A stretch of DNA of 64,000 nucleotides from Plumapathes pennacea (taxonomy: Eukaryota > Cnidaria > Anthozoa > Antipatharia > Myriopathidae), in assembly GCA_964036295.1 (NCBI GenBank), contig OZ038463.1, positions 22,121,069-22,185,068 on the forward strand, written 5' to 3'. Positions 23,001 through 36,997 of this stretch are shown here, piece after piece. The first letter of the stretch is position 1; every line of letters starts with the position of its first letter. The notes under the pieces were generated by a model, which was not told the DNA's origin, ran no database searches, and saw only the letters and a list, made by a program, of their open reading frames with translations. A program made the position numbers and the translations under genes.

Positions 23001-26000
23001 CTTTTATTAAAACAAAAAACTAAAACTATCAAGAACCCAACAACACAACGCAACTAAGGCATTTGGAATAATCCTTGCTGTCTTTTCACAACAAAATGGT
23101 TGAACAATGTGTCTTAGACTTTTTTATAACGATATTATAAACAGAATGAGTGCTATCCTTGCAGAAGGATGAAGAATATCACATAGAAGTACCATACAAT
23201 CAATCGATATTTTACATTTGTACTGTCTGTAGCAATCCTTTGTTCTGTATTTCTGTTAGCGCCGTACCGCCATCAATATGTATAATGGAATTTTTCTCAA
23301 ATGCGATGCAAAAAAATATGTGATACACACTACTAACCTCGTCCCACCTCCATGTGTTAAATACGAAGAGGAACATACCCTGGTGAAACAGAACAACCAG
23401 AAAAACCAAGTTAGTGACAAAAGAAGGCAAAAATTCCCAATAAAGTTACTAATTGTGTACACTGTATTATTCTTGCGCCCCTCTACGCCAAGGTTTCACA
23501 AGTATAGAGCAGATTCATATTCATATTCTCCACTTTGTTAATGGAAAAATATCCTAAACACTAACTTTCCAATTGCCCTACCAACTTCAAAGTCAAGAAC
23601 AAAACTCTAAGGGCTACAGATTAGAGGCGGTTATGACCTCGCGTTGCATGCAACTGATTGACGAATTCCATGCTCTTCTTGAAGCAGATGCTACTGGTGC
23701 GTTTATTTTGTATTAAACCCCGACGCAATCGGTTCTCGAGCGAAACTAGCAAAACCTAGACATTTTTACTTTGACAGATCAGTGACAATTTGGCACCGGC
23801 GGGAGCGAAGAAATAACTGTTAGAATATCAAATACACAGAAGGCAGCGTGGCCGAGTGGTTAGGGCGCCGGACTTGAAATCCGGAGGTCCCAGGTTCAAG
23901 TCCCGCTCTGAGCACTAGCTGAATTTGTAACACGGTAGCCCCGCGTTCAAATCCTCGGCCACGTTATGTAAATAGCCAACTGGTTTGCCTTCGACCAGTT
24001 GGGATTTTTAACAGATTTACGTTGAGTTAAAACACGGCCCCACCAGCTCTGCTGAATTACTTACCGTGTATAAATAAAGATACTTTACTTTTATTTTTAG
24101 ATCTGTATCCTGAAGAAATTCCGCAACCGTGACTCACCTGCATCGAATTGAGGATCACAAAGAGGTATTGCAGGACGACGTGAGGAAATGCCAGACTCAC
24201 GAAACCGATGATCCAGGTCAGACCCAACAGAGGGAAAAGAATGACACAGGTGCGGGCCACTTTCCTAGCGACCATCAAACAAAGAGAAATGCTTTGGAAT
24301 AGACAAATAATTTTATAGTACAGAAAACCCCGTTAAAGTCCATTAAGTCCGGAACTTCCAGTGGCTTTACTCTCTAGAGGTATAAATGTGATAGTCCTGT
24401 CTAATCATGTAAAATTTGTCTCTCATTATTCGAGCATGCATTTAACTGTATGTTAAATAATTACAATGAATTTCTTATCCTTGGAGCTATGGCTTACCTT
24501 AGTTTCTCAAGAGCTATGGAAGTATCGTTGTTTCGCTTTCTTTTCATCACAACGCGCAGGGCTTGTCCAAATATGAAGCAGTTCGCCTAACAAGTTAAAC
24601 ACGTATAAATATGAGATATTTCCCTTAATATACTGCGACATTTTTTTTTATATTTCAAACAAAGCAAAAGTTTAAACAAAACAAGTTATAAGCAAGTACA
24701 CAAATCAACATAAATGACGTTTAAAGGGTACAGGAAGCTTAAGATCTCACCAGGGTGATAGCAACAGCAACTGCTACAAAGATCCAGAAAGCTACTCCTC
24801 CTGCTTCCAGCCAGCATCTTCGAAATTAAATATTGTTCATGAAAGTGAGTGATTATCTTTAACTTGAACACGCATTCGGCTTTCAGGGTAAAACTTTCAT
24901 AACATCTGCTAAAACAGTCCTCACCCAGGGGGAGCCAGCACAATCAAAGAATGACGAGGGAATAAAACCAAAGCAAGAAGTTTCACGTGGTGGATGAATA
25001 CGTACATTGACTGGTTCACGTAAGTGCTAATGCCATCGTTGACGTAAGCCTCATAGACCAATGAAAACGCAACCAAGCACAGAGGCAAACCTGGGATTTG
25101 ATATCACATTAAAATCCACCTTAACAACATGTTTTCAAATAACAACTAAATTCCTAACTGGCATAATACACAATGCTGTTTTGAATTATTGACTCTTACA
25201 AGTTTCTTCTTTATAACTTTATGTTAAGCCATTAATTGATTATCTAGCTAACTTATAACTAGCTCATGTTGTTATACTTACATCACTAGTTAAGTGGGCA
25301 CAAAACTTTTAGATGTATCGATTGATTATCTCACCCCAAGCTAAGATGCACTTCAGCAGCATTCTTTCATTCCCCTTGAAAACACTAGTGACACGGAAAT
25401 ACAGCTGAACACCTTCAACGAGCATCCAAGCAAAAGCGGCCAAGAGGAAGAACATAATTAAGGCAGCAAAGCAGATGCAAGCCGGCTGAAAAGAGGAATG
25501 GGAAAGGAATAAAAATAACGAATTCAAAAACTACCCAAGGAATAATGTTTATGGTAATCCTGCACAGCGGAAACTTATATAAGTTAACAACATTTATATA
25601 GAACTAAGATCAGTTAATATGTATCACATCGAGAAGAACGACAAAAATGTACATAAACGTGTAGTTGTGTATCTTTACTTTATCAGTCGCTCAGACGAAG
25701 TGCAGACACTTGACACATTACCTTTAGACTATTAAGCATATCATCATCAACTTCAGGCTGATGCATTATACTTTACCTCGTAACGTGTCCCGTCAATTCC
25801 CATCATGAAAGCAGCCTGAGCAAGGAAAAGGCTGCCTACTAGATTGAGGCGTGACTTTATCTTGCCCATTCTTAAGTCGCTGATGGAGAATAATAGAGAT
25901 AGAAAGCATTAATTTATATCGTGTCGACAAAAGCCTGACATGTAGGACATTGTTTACTCCTGTTGCCGTTGATGTTTTTACTGTTGCCGTTGCCGTTGCC

Positions 26001-26815
26001 GTTGCCGTTGTTGTTGTTGTTGTTGTTATCGTTGTCGATGCTGTTGTTACTGTTGCTCTTGTTGTTACACACATAAATATGTATTTTATTGACACTCCCC
26101 AGTGAGGCTTTTCAGTGAAAATTGTGAGCAAAAATTACAAAGAATTAAAACACGCAATTATATCATAAATACTCACTCTTTAAACCTTGACTCCACAGAA
26201 TTACTAATTTATGATAATCATACAAAAATTATATTATGATTATTACCTTGAAGGTACTAAAACTACTAGTAATGACTATCTGGGTAAGTTCTGACGACTG
26301 TTACTCTCGACGGCTGTTTCTTTTGCTGTTACATTCTACAGATCTGGTGATAATATTTTGTAGTAACCCTATTTTTATGTTGTCAAGAGTACTAAAGAAC
26401 TTTTGTTGACTGACTCACGTGAAAGAGCCAAGAGTAAAGATGGAAAAAGCGTGTCCAAGACAGGAGAGTCCGAGGCCTCCGTACGACAGCGCCGTCAATG
26501 CTAAGTCGTTTGAGTCAGATAAAGGCTAAAGACAAAACAACGCATTAGTTAACTAAAGTTTCACTAAATAATAAACTTCACTTCATATATATATTAGATA
26601 CAGCCATGACTTTGAAAAGATCCTCCCCCTAGAAAATAGGCCCAAGAAAAGTGCCTTTGGACAAATATAAACCCAGGGATTATTTTCGTAATTTCACAGT
26701 ATAACCAAAACAGAACAACAAGCAGAGCGATCCTGTCGATAATGCTTGAAAATCTTACTGAAACATCCTTGATCAGGTTGCTGGTAGCGGTGATCTGTTT
26801 TTATGCACGATTTCC

Positions 26816-26846
<31 letters not shown>

Positions 26847-26863
26847 TTCATTGATTGATTGAC

Positions 26864-26896
<33 letters not shown>

Positions 26897-28085
26897 TGTT
26901 TATTTGCTTGTTGTTTAGGGTGCGTTTAACAGGTAATTTTAGTTTTACCTCAGATTTTGCCGGATCCCTTTCCATCAGCACCGCAAAATGTGTCAGGTGG
27001 TCACATGAACACTCTGTGTGTGACGAGTTCGAACTGGACACGGAACAACCGTCCTCTGACCACTTTCCTCCTGCTTTACTGTTTACAATACACGCGTAAA
27101 ATCATTATATAGCAATCTGACACAGGGGAGGGAGTGGGGCAAGTGGGAAGATAAGAACAAACGCGGGAAAACTATTTGAAGTGTTTTTTAGTTTTCTTCT
27201 GCATTACAGCCCGTACATTGTGGATGCGATTGTTTATATTAAGGTTTAAATGAATCTTACATTTAGTCCGCCTAACATATTTGCAAATTCGAACCTTTTA
27301 GCATTATTGCGGTACTTTGCTTGTGTAAGGGTAATTAGAGGTCAGGGTAAGAAGACTTATTGATTACGTAAATGCCTACACCGAAATATTGCTCATTTTG
27401 TCTGTCAACCTAATTGTGATTTCTTGGTTGCATCTTTCATTGCAAGAATGCAAAATAGAATGTATTCTTTGTCCACATAATAATTAGAAAGAAAAGAGCT
27501 GCATTTCCTTACAATCTGTGGAATCTCCAGAAGACACATGCTGGACCTTCTACTGATACTTCACCCTAAAACGAATCCACAAATGATGGTTGAAGGTGAC
27601 GTTGTGTCCCGGCAAGAAATGGCATTTGATTCAATTGATTGACTCATTTGATCAAAAATCAGAGTCGAAAGAAAAAGCAGCACAATAAGGAATTCATTAA
27701 TTAATTTATAGTACAAGCTCCAAGAGAAGGTTCAGTGACGGCTTACACTTAGCAGTCTGATATACTGAAAAGCTGGAAAGAACTACAGAAGACAGGAAGT
27801 TTAAAAAACAGTAAAAAAGAACACATTAATAGAGAAAAACTAGAGCAAGCAACAACATGAACAGACACTGACAGAAGGAAATACAAGGATGTAAGCGGAT
27901 AATTTATGCAACACTCACCTTGGGATGTTTGAAAACGATTTTAACTTTCTTCTTTAGTGGCTTCTTTTCTTTTGTTTCGGCACTCACAGCAATAATGTCG
28001 GAATTGACTCTGAAAAGAAACGTTTGTCATTTTGAGTTTTCCCGTACTCTACTACATCTGCTGCATTATTCTTACACCACTAATG

Positions 28086-28151
<66 letters not shown>

Positions 28152-28711
28152 GAGTGATTTCAATAAACCCGTGAAACAGTTTTTATTAGTGAGGGTGTAC
28201 TAGTATCTAGTAGAGAGTATTTGTCTATATCTTTGATTCGAAACAAAATGTTGCGATATTGGGAAATTGAATATCCGAAGTGGCCGCGATCCGACCGCTA
28301 GCAAGTGTTAATCTCCGCGTCGATACAAATATATTGAAGGCATATCTACGGAACGTCACTAAAAACACGCGATTCGACGTCAACTCAAGGCAATTTCTTG
28401 TCCTTTCACCGACCAAATGCCAGTAGTGCATGCAGGCTCATTAGTTTTTGCTCATTAGTTTTTACAAATTATAACAATTCTAGGCTCCTCTCGCACAGCT
28501 CAACACGCCAATCAAGTGCCCACATTGTTTCTTTTAGATGGGCAAGAGTCTAGTTTACTGTGAGTTTTGTGTAGGGGCTTTTGAGAAGAATTTCCGGTGG
28601 CAAATAAACATAGTCCATTGCCGTATAGTCTGACATCTACTTGGAGTGTGTACGTGCCTCTAATAGTCTCTAATAGTGTAGTATCTGTTTCACGGGTTTA
28701 TTGAAATCACT

Positions 28712-28796
<85 letters not shown>

Positions 28797-31700
28797 CACT
28801 ACCACTACTGTTGCTGCTGCTGCTGCTTCTGCTGCTACTACTGTACTATTGCTACAACTATTACTACCATTAAACTATACTACACACTGCAACTACTACT
28901 GCGTATCTTCAATGCTGTCCTCATTGCTACTATGAATTAGCTCCATGACCGTTACTGAACATATTCTTTACTTACTCGAGTTTGTCTTCAGAGGTTTGTC
29001 TCAGCAAAGACTTCATGTCTTTGTAAACCACTGCAACCAGGTATACACCTGCAAAGTGAGGAGAACCTGAATTATAGAGAAAGTGTAAAATGCAGTGACA
29101 GTTTATTTATACATCACAAAAGTTTGAAGTATCTTAAACATTGTTGTGGTAATCTGGAAAAGCACATGAAGGTTAAAATACTTAAAATACGAACTTTCAT
29201 TTCCAAAGGTACCAGGAGGCACAACCATGAAAGGTGTATTTCCGGTGTTGTTCAGCTGAGGGATTGTGACGTTTGTCTTGCGTCCTTGCTCAATCTTCTG
29301 GATCTGCAAAACTGAAAATGACACAATACCATATTTGAAATTCGAACACATTGGACAAAAATCAGTTGCTGCTCTGATTGGTCATGTTATGATTGGTTTA
29401 AAAAAAAAACTTAAGTTTCAGTAGTTGTTCAGTTGTTAAAGATGTTGTGTATCAGACGTATAACTTCTCCTTAGACACGATCCCTTCGCACAAGATCACA
29501 ATATCACATCTGTGCATGCTCGGCGAAAACAAAAACCTATACATAACAGGAGGAATTGTTAGATGATTCTGATTGGCTTATCAATAGAATAAATATAAGT
29601 GTGACAACTGGTCCTTTTCACCTTCGTTTTCGTCGCGCATGCGCCTTAGGAAGCAAAGACACATAATTCAATATTACCTAATTTCCCTAAAGCAACTGTC
29701 ATGGTCTCGGTGTCATTCAAATGATTCTTAGCGTATTTAAGGGCGAAACCCTCAAATCCTCTGAACGCTTCCATAGGGGATTCACCATTGTTTGGTGTGG
29801 CCTCCTCAATCAGGGAATTTGTAAGATTGGAAACCAACTGTGCAGAATAAAACGTGAAATAAGGATGTTATTTTTCTTTCACTTACAAAGCGGATCTCAC
29901 CATAAGATTGGAAAATCGACAATGGGGATAAGACTTGCCCTCGCTGTGTACAAAATCTAATAAATCAATGAGAAATATAAAATAGTGCTATATGCCTAAG
30001 GTTTGTTTCCTGATGCTGTATAAATAAAAAACTAAGATAATGGGAGTAAAAGTCCCCAAATAAAGAGCAAGGATAATTAAAGATAATTGTGTGAGAACAC
30101 CTTTATCGACCCATATATCAGTCGTTCTTCGTTCCATTGATCTCAGCATATTTTAATAGAATCATAAAGTTATGAAGTTACGCTTTTAAATCACTTTCTC
30201 CAACTGCTTTCTTGTCGCTTTCTTGTATCAACTCTTGCCTAAACACGATCTTTATCAGTTATTACGTAATACTTTTAATCCATCAACTCCATGTTCGTAC
30301 TCTCTTTGTAGATCGTGTCCATGTCACACAAAACCAAACAGCTCTTATAGCAGTCGTTTGTTTAATATGTTCTTGCTGGACTACACCTTATTTAGCAATC
30401 TTTTCTTGTGAATGCCTGTTTTCCGAGTTTCATTTATATTACCTAATATTGTTATTTTCAAGTCCAAATATAAGCTGTTGAAAAAATATTCCACAGCCCA
30501 TACTTTGACCAGCACTTTCTTCTATTTTTCTTTTCTGAGTTATCGGTTTGCCACTAAAACATCGAGTAATCATTTGAAACCACCAACCTGTAGTGAGGAC
30601 TTCTTCTTTGGATCAGCATTTTTCAAACTTTTAGAGAAATCTTCATACTAAGATTAACAATAAAACACTATTAAAGATATTTGATGTCATCGATAAATAT
30701 GTCAGGTGCTGTCATCAGGCAAATATTGAATCGTTCAGATGTTTCAAATTAGTGCAAGATTACTTAAAGCATTGACAGTTGATGAAAAGTCTTTTTACTT
30801 ACATTGTTCGTTGATGATGTTGGGCTCGTAAAAGTTGTTACAAGTTCAGTGGATGAAACAGAATTCTTGATAAATTCTGCGTCCACAGTTTTGCTTGTCT
30901 GCTGTTCATTGCTAATATAACGTGAAGCACTCTCCATTGTTCTAAAAGTGACGTCTGAGAGCTGTCCGACAGTCATGACAGTGGAGTGGGGGTGAGTTTG
31001 CATGACTGACTCTGTTCTTGTTAGGACAGATGACGTCATCACTGAATGTGCGCTCCTTGAGAGGCTCACGGTTTGTTGGACAGCTGCCAAAACAAATAGA
31101 TGCAATTGTTTTTCACAGAAAAAAAATTAAATTTAACATTCTGACTTTCTAGTAAAGTGTTAAGCAATTCACTCGCCGATTAGTTTATCATCATTACCTT
31201 TATCTTTTAGAATTATATACCACCCATTTTTGTAATTTGCATCTTACCCTAACAAACCACGTTGGGAATGGCTAAATATGGTATGCATGTATGTAGGTCC
31301 TTGCTTCATATAGTGTGGTCTGTATGGTTGTTGCAATAATTGCACTGAGCTGTACTAAAGGATAATTCACTAGATACTGAGTGCTAGTGGCTTAGCTTCT
31401 TACTTGGTGAAGCCTGCACTGAGGACTTGTTCCATGTTTCTTTAGTCATTGCTGTACGGGAGATTTTTCCTGCGCTGTACCAGGAGCTCACTGCTGCTTG
31501 GCTGATACTCGCGTTAATAGCAAGGGATGGTCCAGATACAACAGGAGTATTTTTGATAGTGGGAGTCAGTACCATGGGACTTGTAGTTCTAGAAGATTTG
31601 TTCGCGCTTGATGGTGTCCTGTCAAATCCATTTGATGATGAAATATCTTAAATAGAGATAAAGGACAGTTAATTTATGACTCGGGGAAGAAGGATATAAC

Positions 31701-34700
31701 TCCATATAAATGAGTGTTACTGGTATTTGTAAGCTTTCTGTATCTAAAGCGGAATTTCAGACACTCAGGTAATTATGACTACAATTTCACATTTAGATTC
31801 AATCAGTTTGTACGGAATTCAACTTCTTTACTCTGGACACCTCAGTTGTCGTAAGCTCAGTGTATTGATATCGGATGTTGTGGCCTTCACGCTTGATAAA
31901 AAAATTCACCCAGCCCTTCACTCACTGCGGAGCTGTTGCATCGGTAAACTTACTTGTAGTCACTGAGAACAAGGCCATTGGTTTCTTCGTCGTTGTTGTT
32001 GGAAGTGCGGTTCTTTGTGTTTTTACTGTTGACACCTCTGCTGGTTTCCCGGATCTTGTGTAAGCAGGCCAGTTGCCTTTAAGAAAGGTACTTGTAATCT
32101 GTGCTCGGATTGTGGTTGCATCGTTGACCGCGTACAAGGAGCTGGAGGGTTGGCTAACTGACACGTGGAAAACAGAAGGCGAACCTGAGCTGACTGGAGT
32201 CTTTCTGATGGAGTACTTCAGGAAAGAGGACAATTGTGTTACAAGTTCAGTGGATGAAACAGAATTCTTGATAAATTCTGCGCCCACAGTTTTGCTTGTC
32301 TGCTGTTCATTGCTAATATAACGTGAAGCACTCTCCATTGTTCTAACAGTGACGTCTGAGAGCTGTCCGGCAGTCATGACAGTGGAGTGGGGGTGAGTTT
32401 GCATGACTGACTCTGTTCTTGTTAGGACATATGACGTCATCACTGAATGTGTGCTCCTTGAGAGGCGCACGGTTTGTTGGACAGCTGCCAAAACAAATAG
32501 ATGCAATTGTTTTTCACAGAAAAAAAAATTAACATTCTGACTTTCTAGTAAAGTATTAAGCAATTTACTCGCCGATTAGTTTATCATCATTACCTTTATC
32601 TCTAGAATTATATACCACCCATTTTTGTAATTTGCATATTACCCTAACAAACCACATTGGGAATGGCTAAATATGGTATGCATGTATGTAGGTCCGTGCT
32701 TCATATAGTGTGGTCTGTATGGTTGTTGCAATAATTGCACTGAGCTGTACTAAAGGATAATTCACTAGATACTGAGTGCTAGTGGCTTAGCTTCTTACTT
32801 GGTGAAGTCTGCACTGAGGACTTGTTCCATGTTTCTTTAGTCATTGCTTTACGGGAGATTCTTCCTGCGATGTACCAGGAGCTCACTGCTGCTTGGCTGA
32901 TACTCGCGTTAATAGCAAGGGATGGTCCAGATACAACAGGAGTATTTTTGATAGTGGGAGTCAGTACCATGGGACTTGTAGTTCTAGAAGATTTGTTCGC
33001 GCTTGATGGTGTCCTGTCAAATCCATTTGATGATGAAATATCTTAAATAGAGATAAAGGACAGTTAATTTATGACTTGGGGAAGAAGGATATAACTCCAT
33101 ATCAATGAGTGTTACTATTATTTGTAAGCTTTCTGGATCTAAAGCGGAATTTCAGACACTCAGGTAATTATGACTACAATTTCACATTTAGATTCAATCA
33201 GTTTGTACGGAATTCAACTTCTTTACTCTGGACACCTCAGTTGTCGTAAGCTCAGTGTATTGATGTCGGATGTTGTGGCCTTCAAGCTTGATAAAAAAAT
33301 TCACCCAGCCCTTCACTCACTGCGGAGCTGTTGCATCGGTAAACTTACTTGGAGTCACTGAGAACAAGGCCATTGGTTTCTTCGTCGTTGTTGTTGGAAG
33401 TGCGGTTCTTTGTGTTTTTACTGTTGACACCTCTGCTGGTTTCCCGGATCTTGTGTAAGCAGGCCAGTTGCCTTTAAGAAAGGTACTTGTAATCTGTGCT
33501 CGGATTGTGGTTGCATCGTTGACCGCGTACAAGGAGCTGGAGGGTTGGCTAACTGACACGTGGAAAACAGAAGGCGAACCTGAGCTGACTGGAGTCTTTC
33601 TGATGGAGTACTTCAGGAAAGAGGACAATTGTGTTACAAGTTCAGTGGATGAAACAGAATTCTTGATAAATTCTGCGCCCACAGTTTTGCTTGTCTGCTG
33701 TTCATTGCTAATATAACGTGAAGCACTCTCCATTGTTCTAACAGTGACGTCTGAGAGCTGTCCGGCAGTCATGACAGTGGAGTGGGGGTGAGTTTGCATG
33801 ACTGACTCTGTTCTTGTTAGGACATATGACACCATCACTGAATGTGTGCTCCTTGAGAGGCGCACGGTTTGTTGGACAGCTGCCAAAACAAATAGATGCA
33901 ATTGTTTTTCACAAAAAAAAAATTAACATTCTGACTTTCTAGTAAAGTGTTAAGCAATTTACTCGCCGATTAGTTTATCATTATTACCTTTATCTCTAGA
34001 ATTATATATCACCCATTTTTGTAATTTGCATCTTACCCTAACAAACCACATTGGGAATGGCTAAATATGGTATGCATGTATGTAGGTCCGTGCTTCATAT
34101 AGTGTGGTCTGTATGGTTGTTGAAATAATTGCACTGAGCTGTACTAAAGGATAATTCACTAGATACTGAGTGCTAGTGGCTTAGCTTCTTACTTGGTGAA
34201 GCCTGCACTGAGGACTTGTTCCATGTTTCTTTAGTCATTGCTTTACGGGAGATTCTTCCTGTGATGTACCAGGAGCTCACTGCTGCTTGGCTGATACTCG
34301 CGTTAATAGCAAGGGATGGTCCAGATACAACAGGAGTATTTTTGATAGTGGGAGTCAGTACCATGGGACTTGTAGTTCTAGAAGATTTGTTCGCGCTTGA
34401 TGGTGTCCTGTCAAATCCATTTGATGATGAAATATCTTAAATAGAGATAAAGGACAGTTAATTTATAACTTGGGGAAGAAGGATATAACTCCATATAAAT
34501 GAGTGTTACTGGTATTTGTAAGCTTTCTGGATCTAAAGCGGAATTTCAGACACTCAGGTAATCATGACTACAATTTCACATTTAGATTCAATCAGTTTGT
34601 ACGGAATTAAACTTCTTTACTCTGGACACCTCAGTTGTTGTAAGCTCAGTGTATTGATGTCCAAACTCTTCACTCACTGCGGAGCTGTTGCATCGGTAAA

Positions 34701-36964
34701 CTTACTTGTAGTCACTGAGAACAAGGCCATTGGTTTCTTCGTCGTTGTTGTTGGAAGTGTGGTTCTTTGTGTTTTTACTGTTGACACCTCTGCTGGTTTC
34801 CCGGAACTTGTGTAAGCAGGCCAGTTGCCTTTAAGAAAGGTACTTGTGATCTGTGCTTGGATTGTGGTTGCATCGTTGACCGCGTACAAGGAGCTGGAGG
34901 GTTGGCTAACTGACACGTGGAAAACAGAAGGCGAACCTGAGCTGACTGGAGTCTTTCTGATGTAGTACTTCAGGAAAGAGGACAATTGTGTTAGCCTCGT
35001 GGTTTCCTTAGAAGTTATGTCTGCTCTTGATGTGCTTCCAGGTGCTTGAGACGAAGAAATCTCTGTTGAACAGAGAAACAAAAGCAGAAGTTTTCGTGAA
35101 ATTTAATCTTCTTGATCCTTTACATGAATCCTTGACGTTCAACAACTGCTTTTGAATTATATTGTTATCTGTAACAGGATGCACACATGACAAAATACAT
35201 TATAACAGCGGACAGATAAATATAAAGAAAGTGATCTTGGTTTTTTAGCAACTTCATCAGTTCCAAAATTGTCGCCTATTGCTTGCGCACTCGTTGATAT
35301 CTAAGAGGTCGAAAGATGATTTGCTAATTGAGAGTTAAATCGTACAGATAAATGTATCCATTACTTGTGTTGCACTGTTTTCCTGTCCACCTTTTTGACT
35401 AACAAGAACATGTGTAGCCATTCAATTTATCAAAACACGCTCCTCCGTTTTGGCACGGATTCCTGGTACATTTTTAAATATGTAATGCGTCAAACGAACA
35501 TTAATCCCAGAAACAACATGATTATTACAAGAGTCCACAGAAAGAAAATTCTGGCGAAAACTGTTGAAGTCTTCTCCTAGATCGGGAAGTTTAAGTGGTT
35601 TTGTAACGCTAATTTCTCGATATTTTACAGTGTTGCATTTTATTGTATATACAAACCTGTGCAGCCGTACAGTTCAACTCTCATCCTGATAGTATTGCAC
35701 CACGTCTTTGGATTGATTCTCAGAGTTTTGGCGGTCAGCGGCGGCTTCAAATTGTTCTTCACGACTGTGTTCCAGTTTGCATTTGCGGTTAAAATCTACA
35801 GTGACGTCAAAATAATAGCTAAGCAGAATATCGCGCTTTAAATGTTAAGGGGCATATTTTTTCTGACCCAACAGAGTGAAAATTAACAAAGAATAACGCC
35901 TACTGCAGTTGACATATTAAGAGTTTTGTAAGAGCTTTGGGGAAGCATAAGTCAACTGTTTCCATAAAAGGAGATACAAATATTCACATTTTCTAAATTT
36001 GGCAAAGATCTTGTCGTTCACCATTAATTGCAGCCATTAATCTTATCAACCGATCTGGGATTTTGTAAAATATCAAGATCGTGTACTGCTTCAAAAGAAA
36101 AAGAAATAGAATGCAGCCAGTTAAAATTGTTCAATCACTGGCTGTTGAACGTCCATGTTCTTACCTTGCCGTTTTGATATTCATGAAACTGTTCTGCATC
36201 ATTCAGTCTGAAGGACAGCGAGTAGCCTGTTACAAGACCGTAGTAGCTGCTGCCGTTGTAGTACTTTCCCCCCTGGGTGGCTATCCCAGTGACGTGAGTT
36301 CTTTGCTTTAGGTCAATCTGCAACCACTGCATTTGGTCATCGGTCCTTGCTCTCCATCCTACACCGTGCACCCTGTAGTTTATCCACTCTCCCTTCATAT
36401 GAAGCCGCGCTCTCTCTGGACCGGTGACGTCATAAAAACTTGAGGCATTGATGGCTGAGTCCAGGATAGTGTTGTCCTCCATGCCCAGTGGGTCTGTACA
36501 ATCTGTAACAAGAACACAGACACAGCATTGGAAATAATGTGTTAATCTACACGACCAGAAACATTTTAATGTCATTTGGATTCATAATAATTTTAGTGGT
36601 TTGACCGTCTGCAAATAAAACAACAGTTTATTGAATGAGTCAGACAAACAACAGCGATGATCATTTCTCGTTCTAGTTTTCTAAGGTAAGTCTATTTTGG
36701 AACTAAAGTTTCTGTCTGGCTTTAATAAGAAGCTTGATATTATCTGTATACTGTATCAGCTGATTTTAGTTACAAGTGAGCATCAGCTCAGCTGAAACAT
36801 ATGGATATTGCATTGGTGAATCATTTGCAAGAGTCCTATAGACCATATTTCTTTTCCTAGCTGCATGTCTGGGCCCAGTTGTTAAAAGAGTGGATAGCTC
36901 TATCCACTGGATAAATCACTATCCAGTTGATAAAATACGCTTAAATCTTAACACTTATCCACTG

Positions 36965-36997
<33 letters not shown>

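Larger units (their letters stand above)
30836..34993 (-). repeat. Three-unit tandem duplication of stalk exon pair
   Basis: Three units of about 1,401, 1,395 and 1,357 bp (ends at 32241, 33636, 34993) repeat the 3' part of a Y exon, an intron, an X exon, an intron and the 5' part of the next Y exon. Copies differ at few positions. All junctions carry TGTTA. Confidence 0.9.

Noticed and set aside
23842..23916. Possible tRNA-Ser gene, second site
   Set aside because: Same SINE family as above, inside a receptor intron.
28089..28150. CRISPR-like array of short repeats
   Set aside because: Pure triplet microsatellite with no spacers, in a eukaryotic intron.
28701..28940. Tyr-rich 79-codon frame
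   Set aside because: Translation of (TAC)n; the region is intronic.
31384..33716. Plus-strand frames repeated across the stalk duplications
   Set aside because: They are antisense shadows of exons X and Y, which have splice sites and consistent phase on the minus strand.
36135..36575. Start of the receptor at the ATG at 36575, reading through the F5/8C acceptor
   Set aside because: The same upstream frame in the left paralogue has a stop codon, while both copies have a good acceptor and a conserved upstream microexon.
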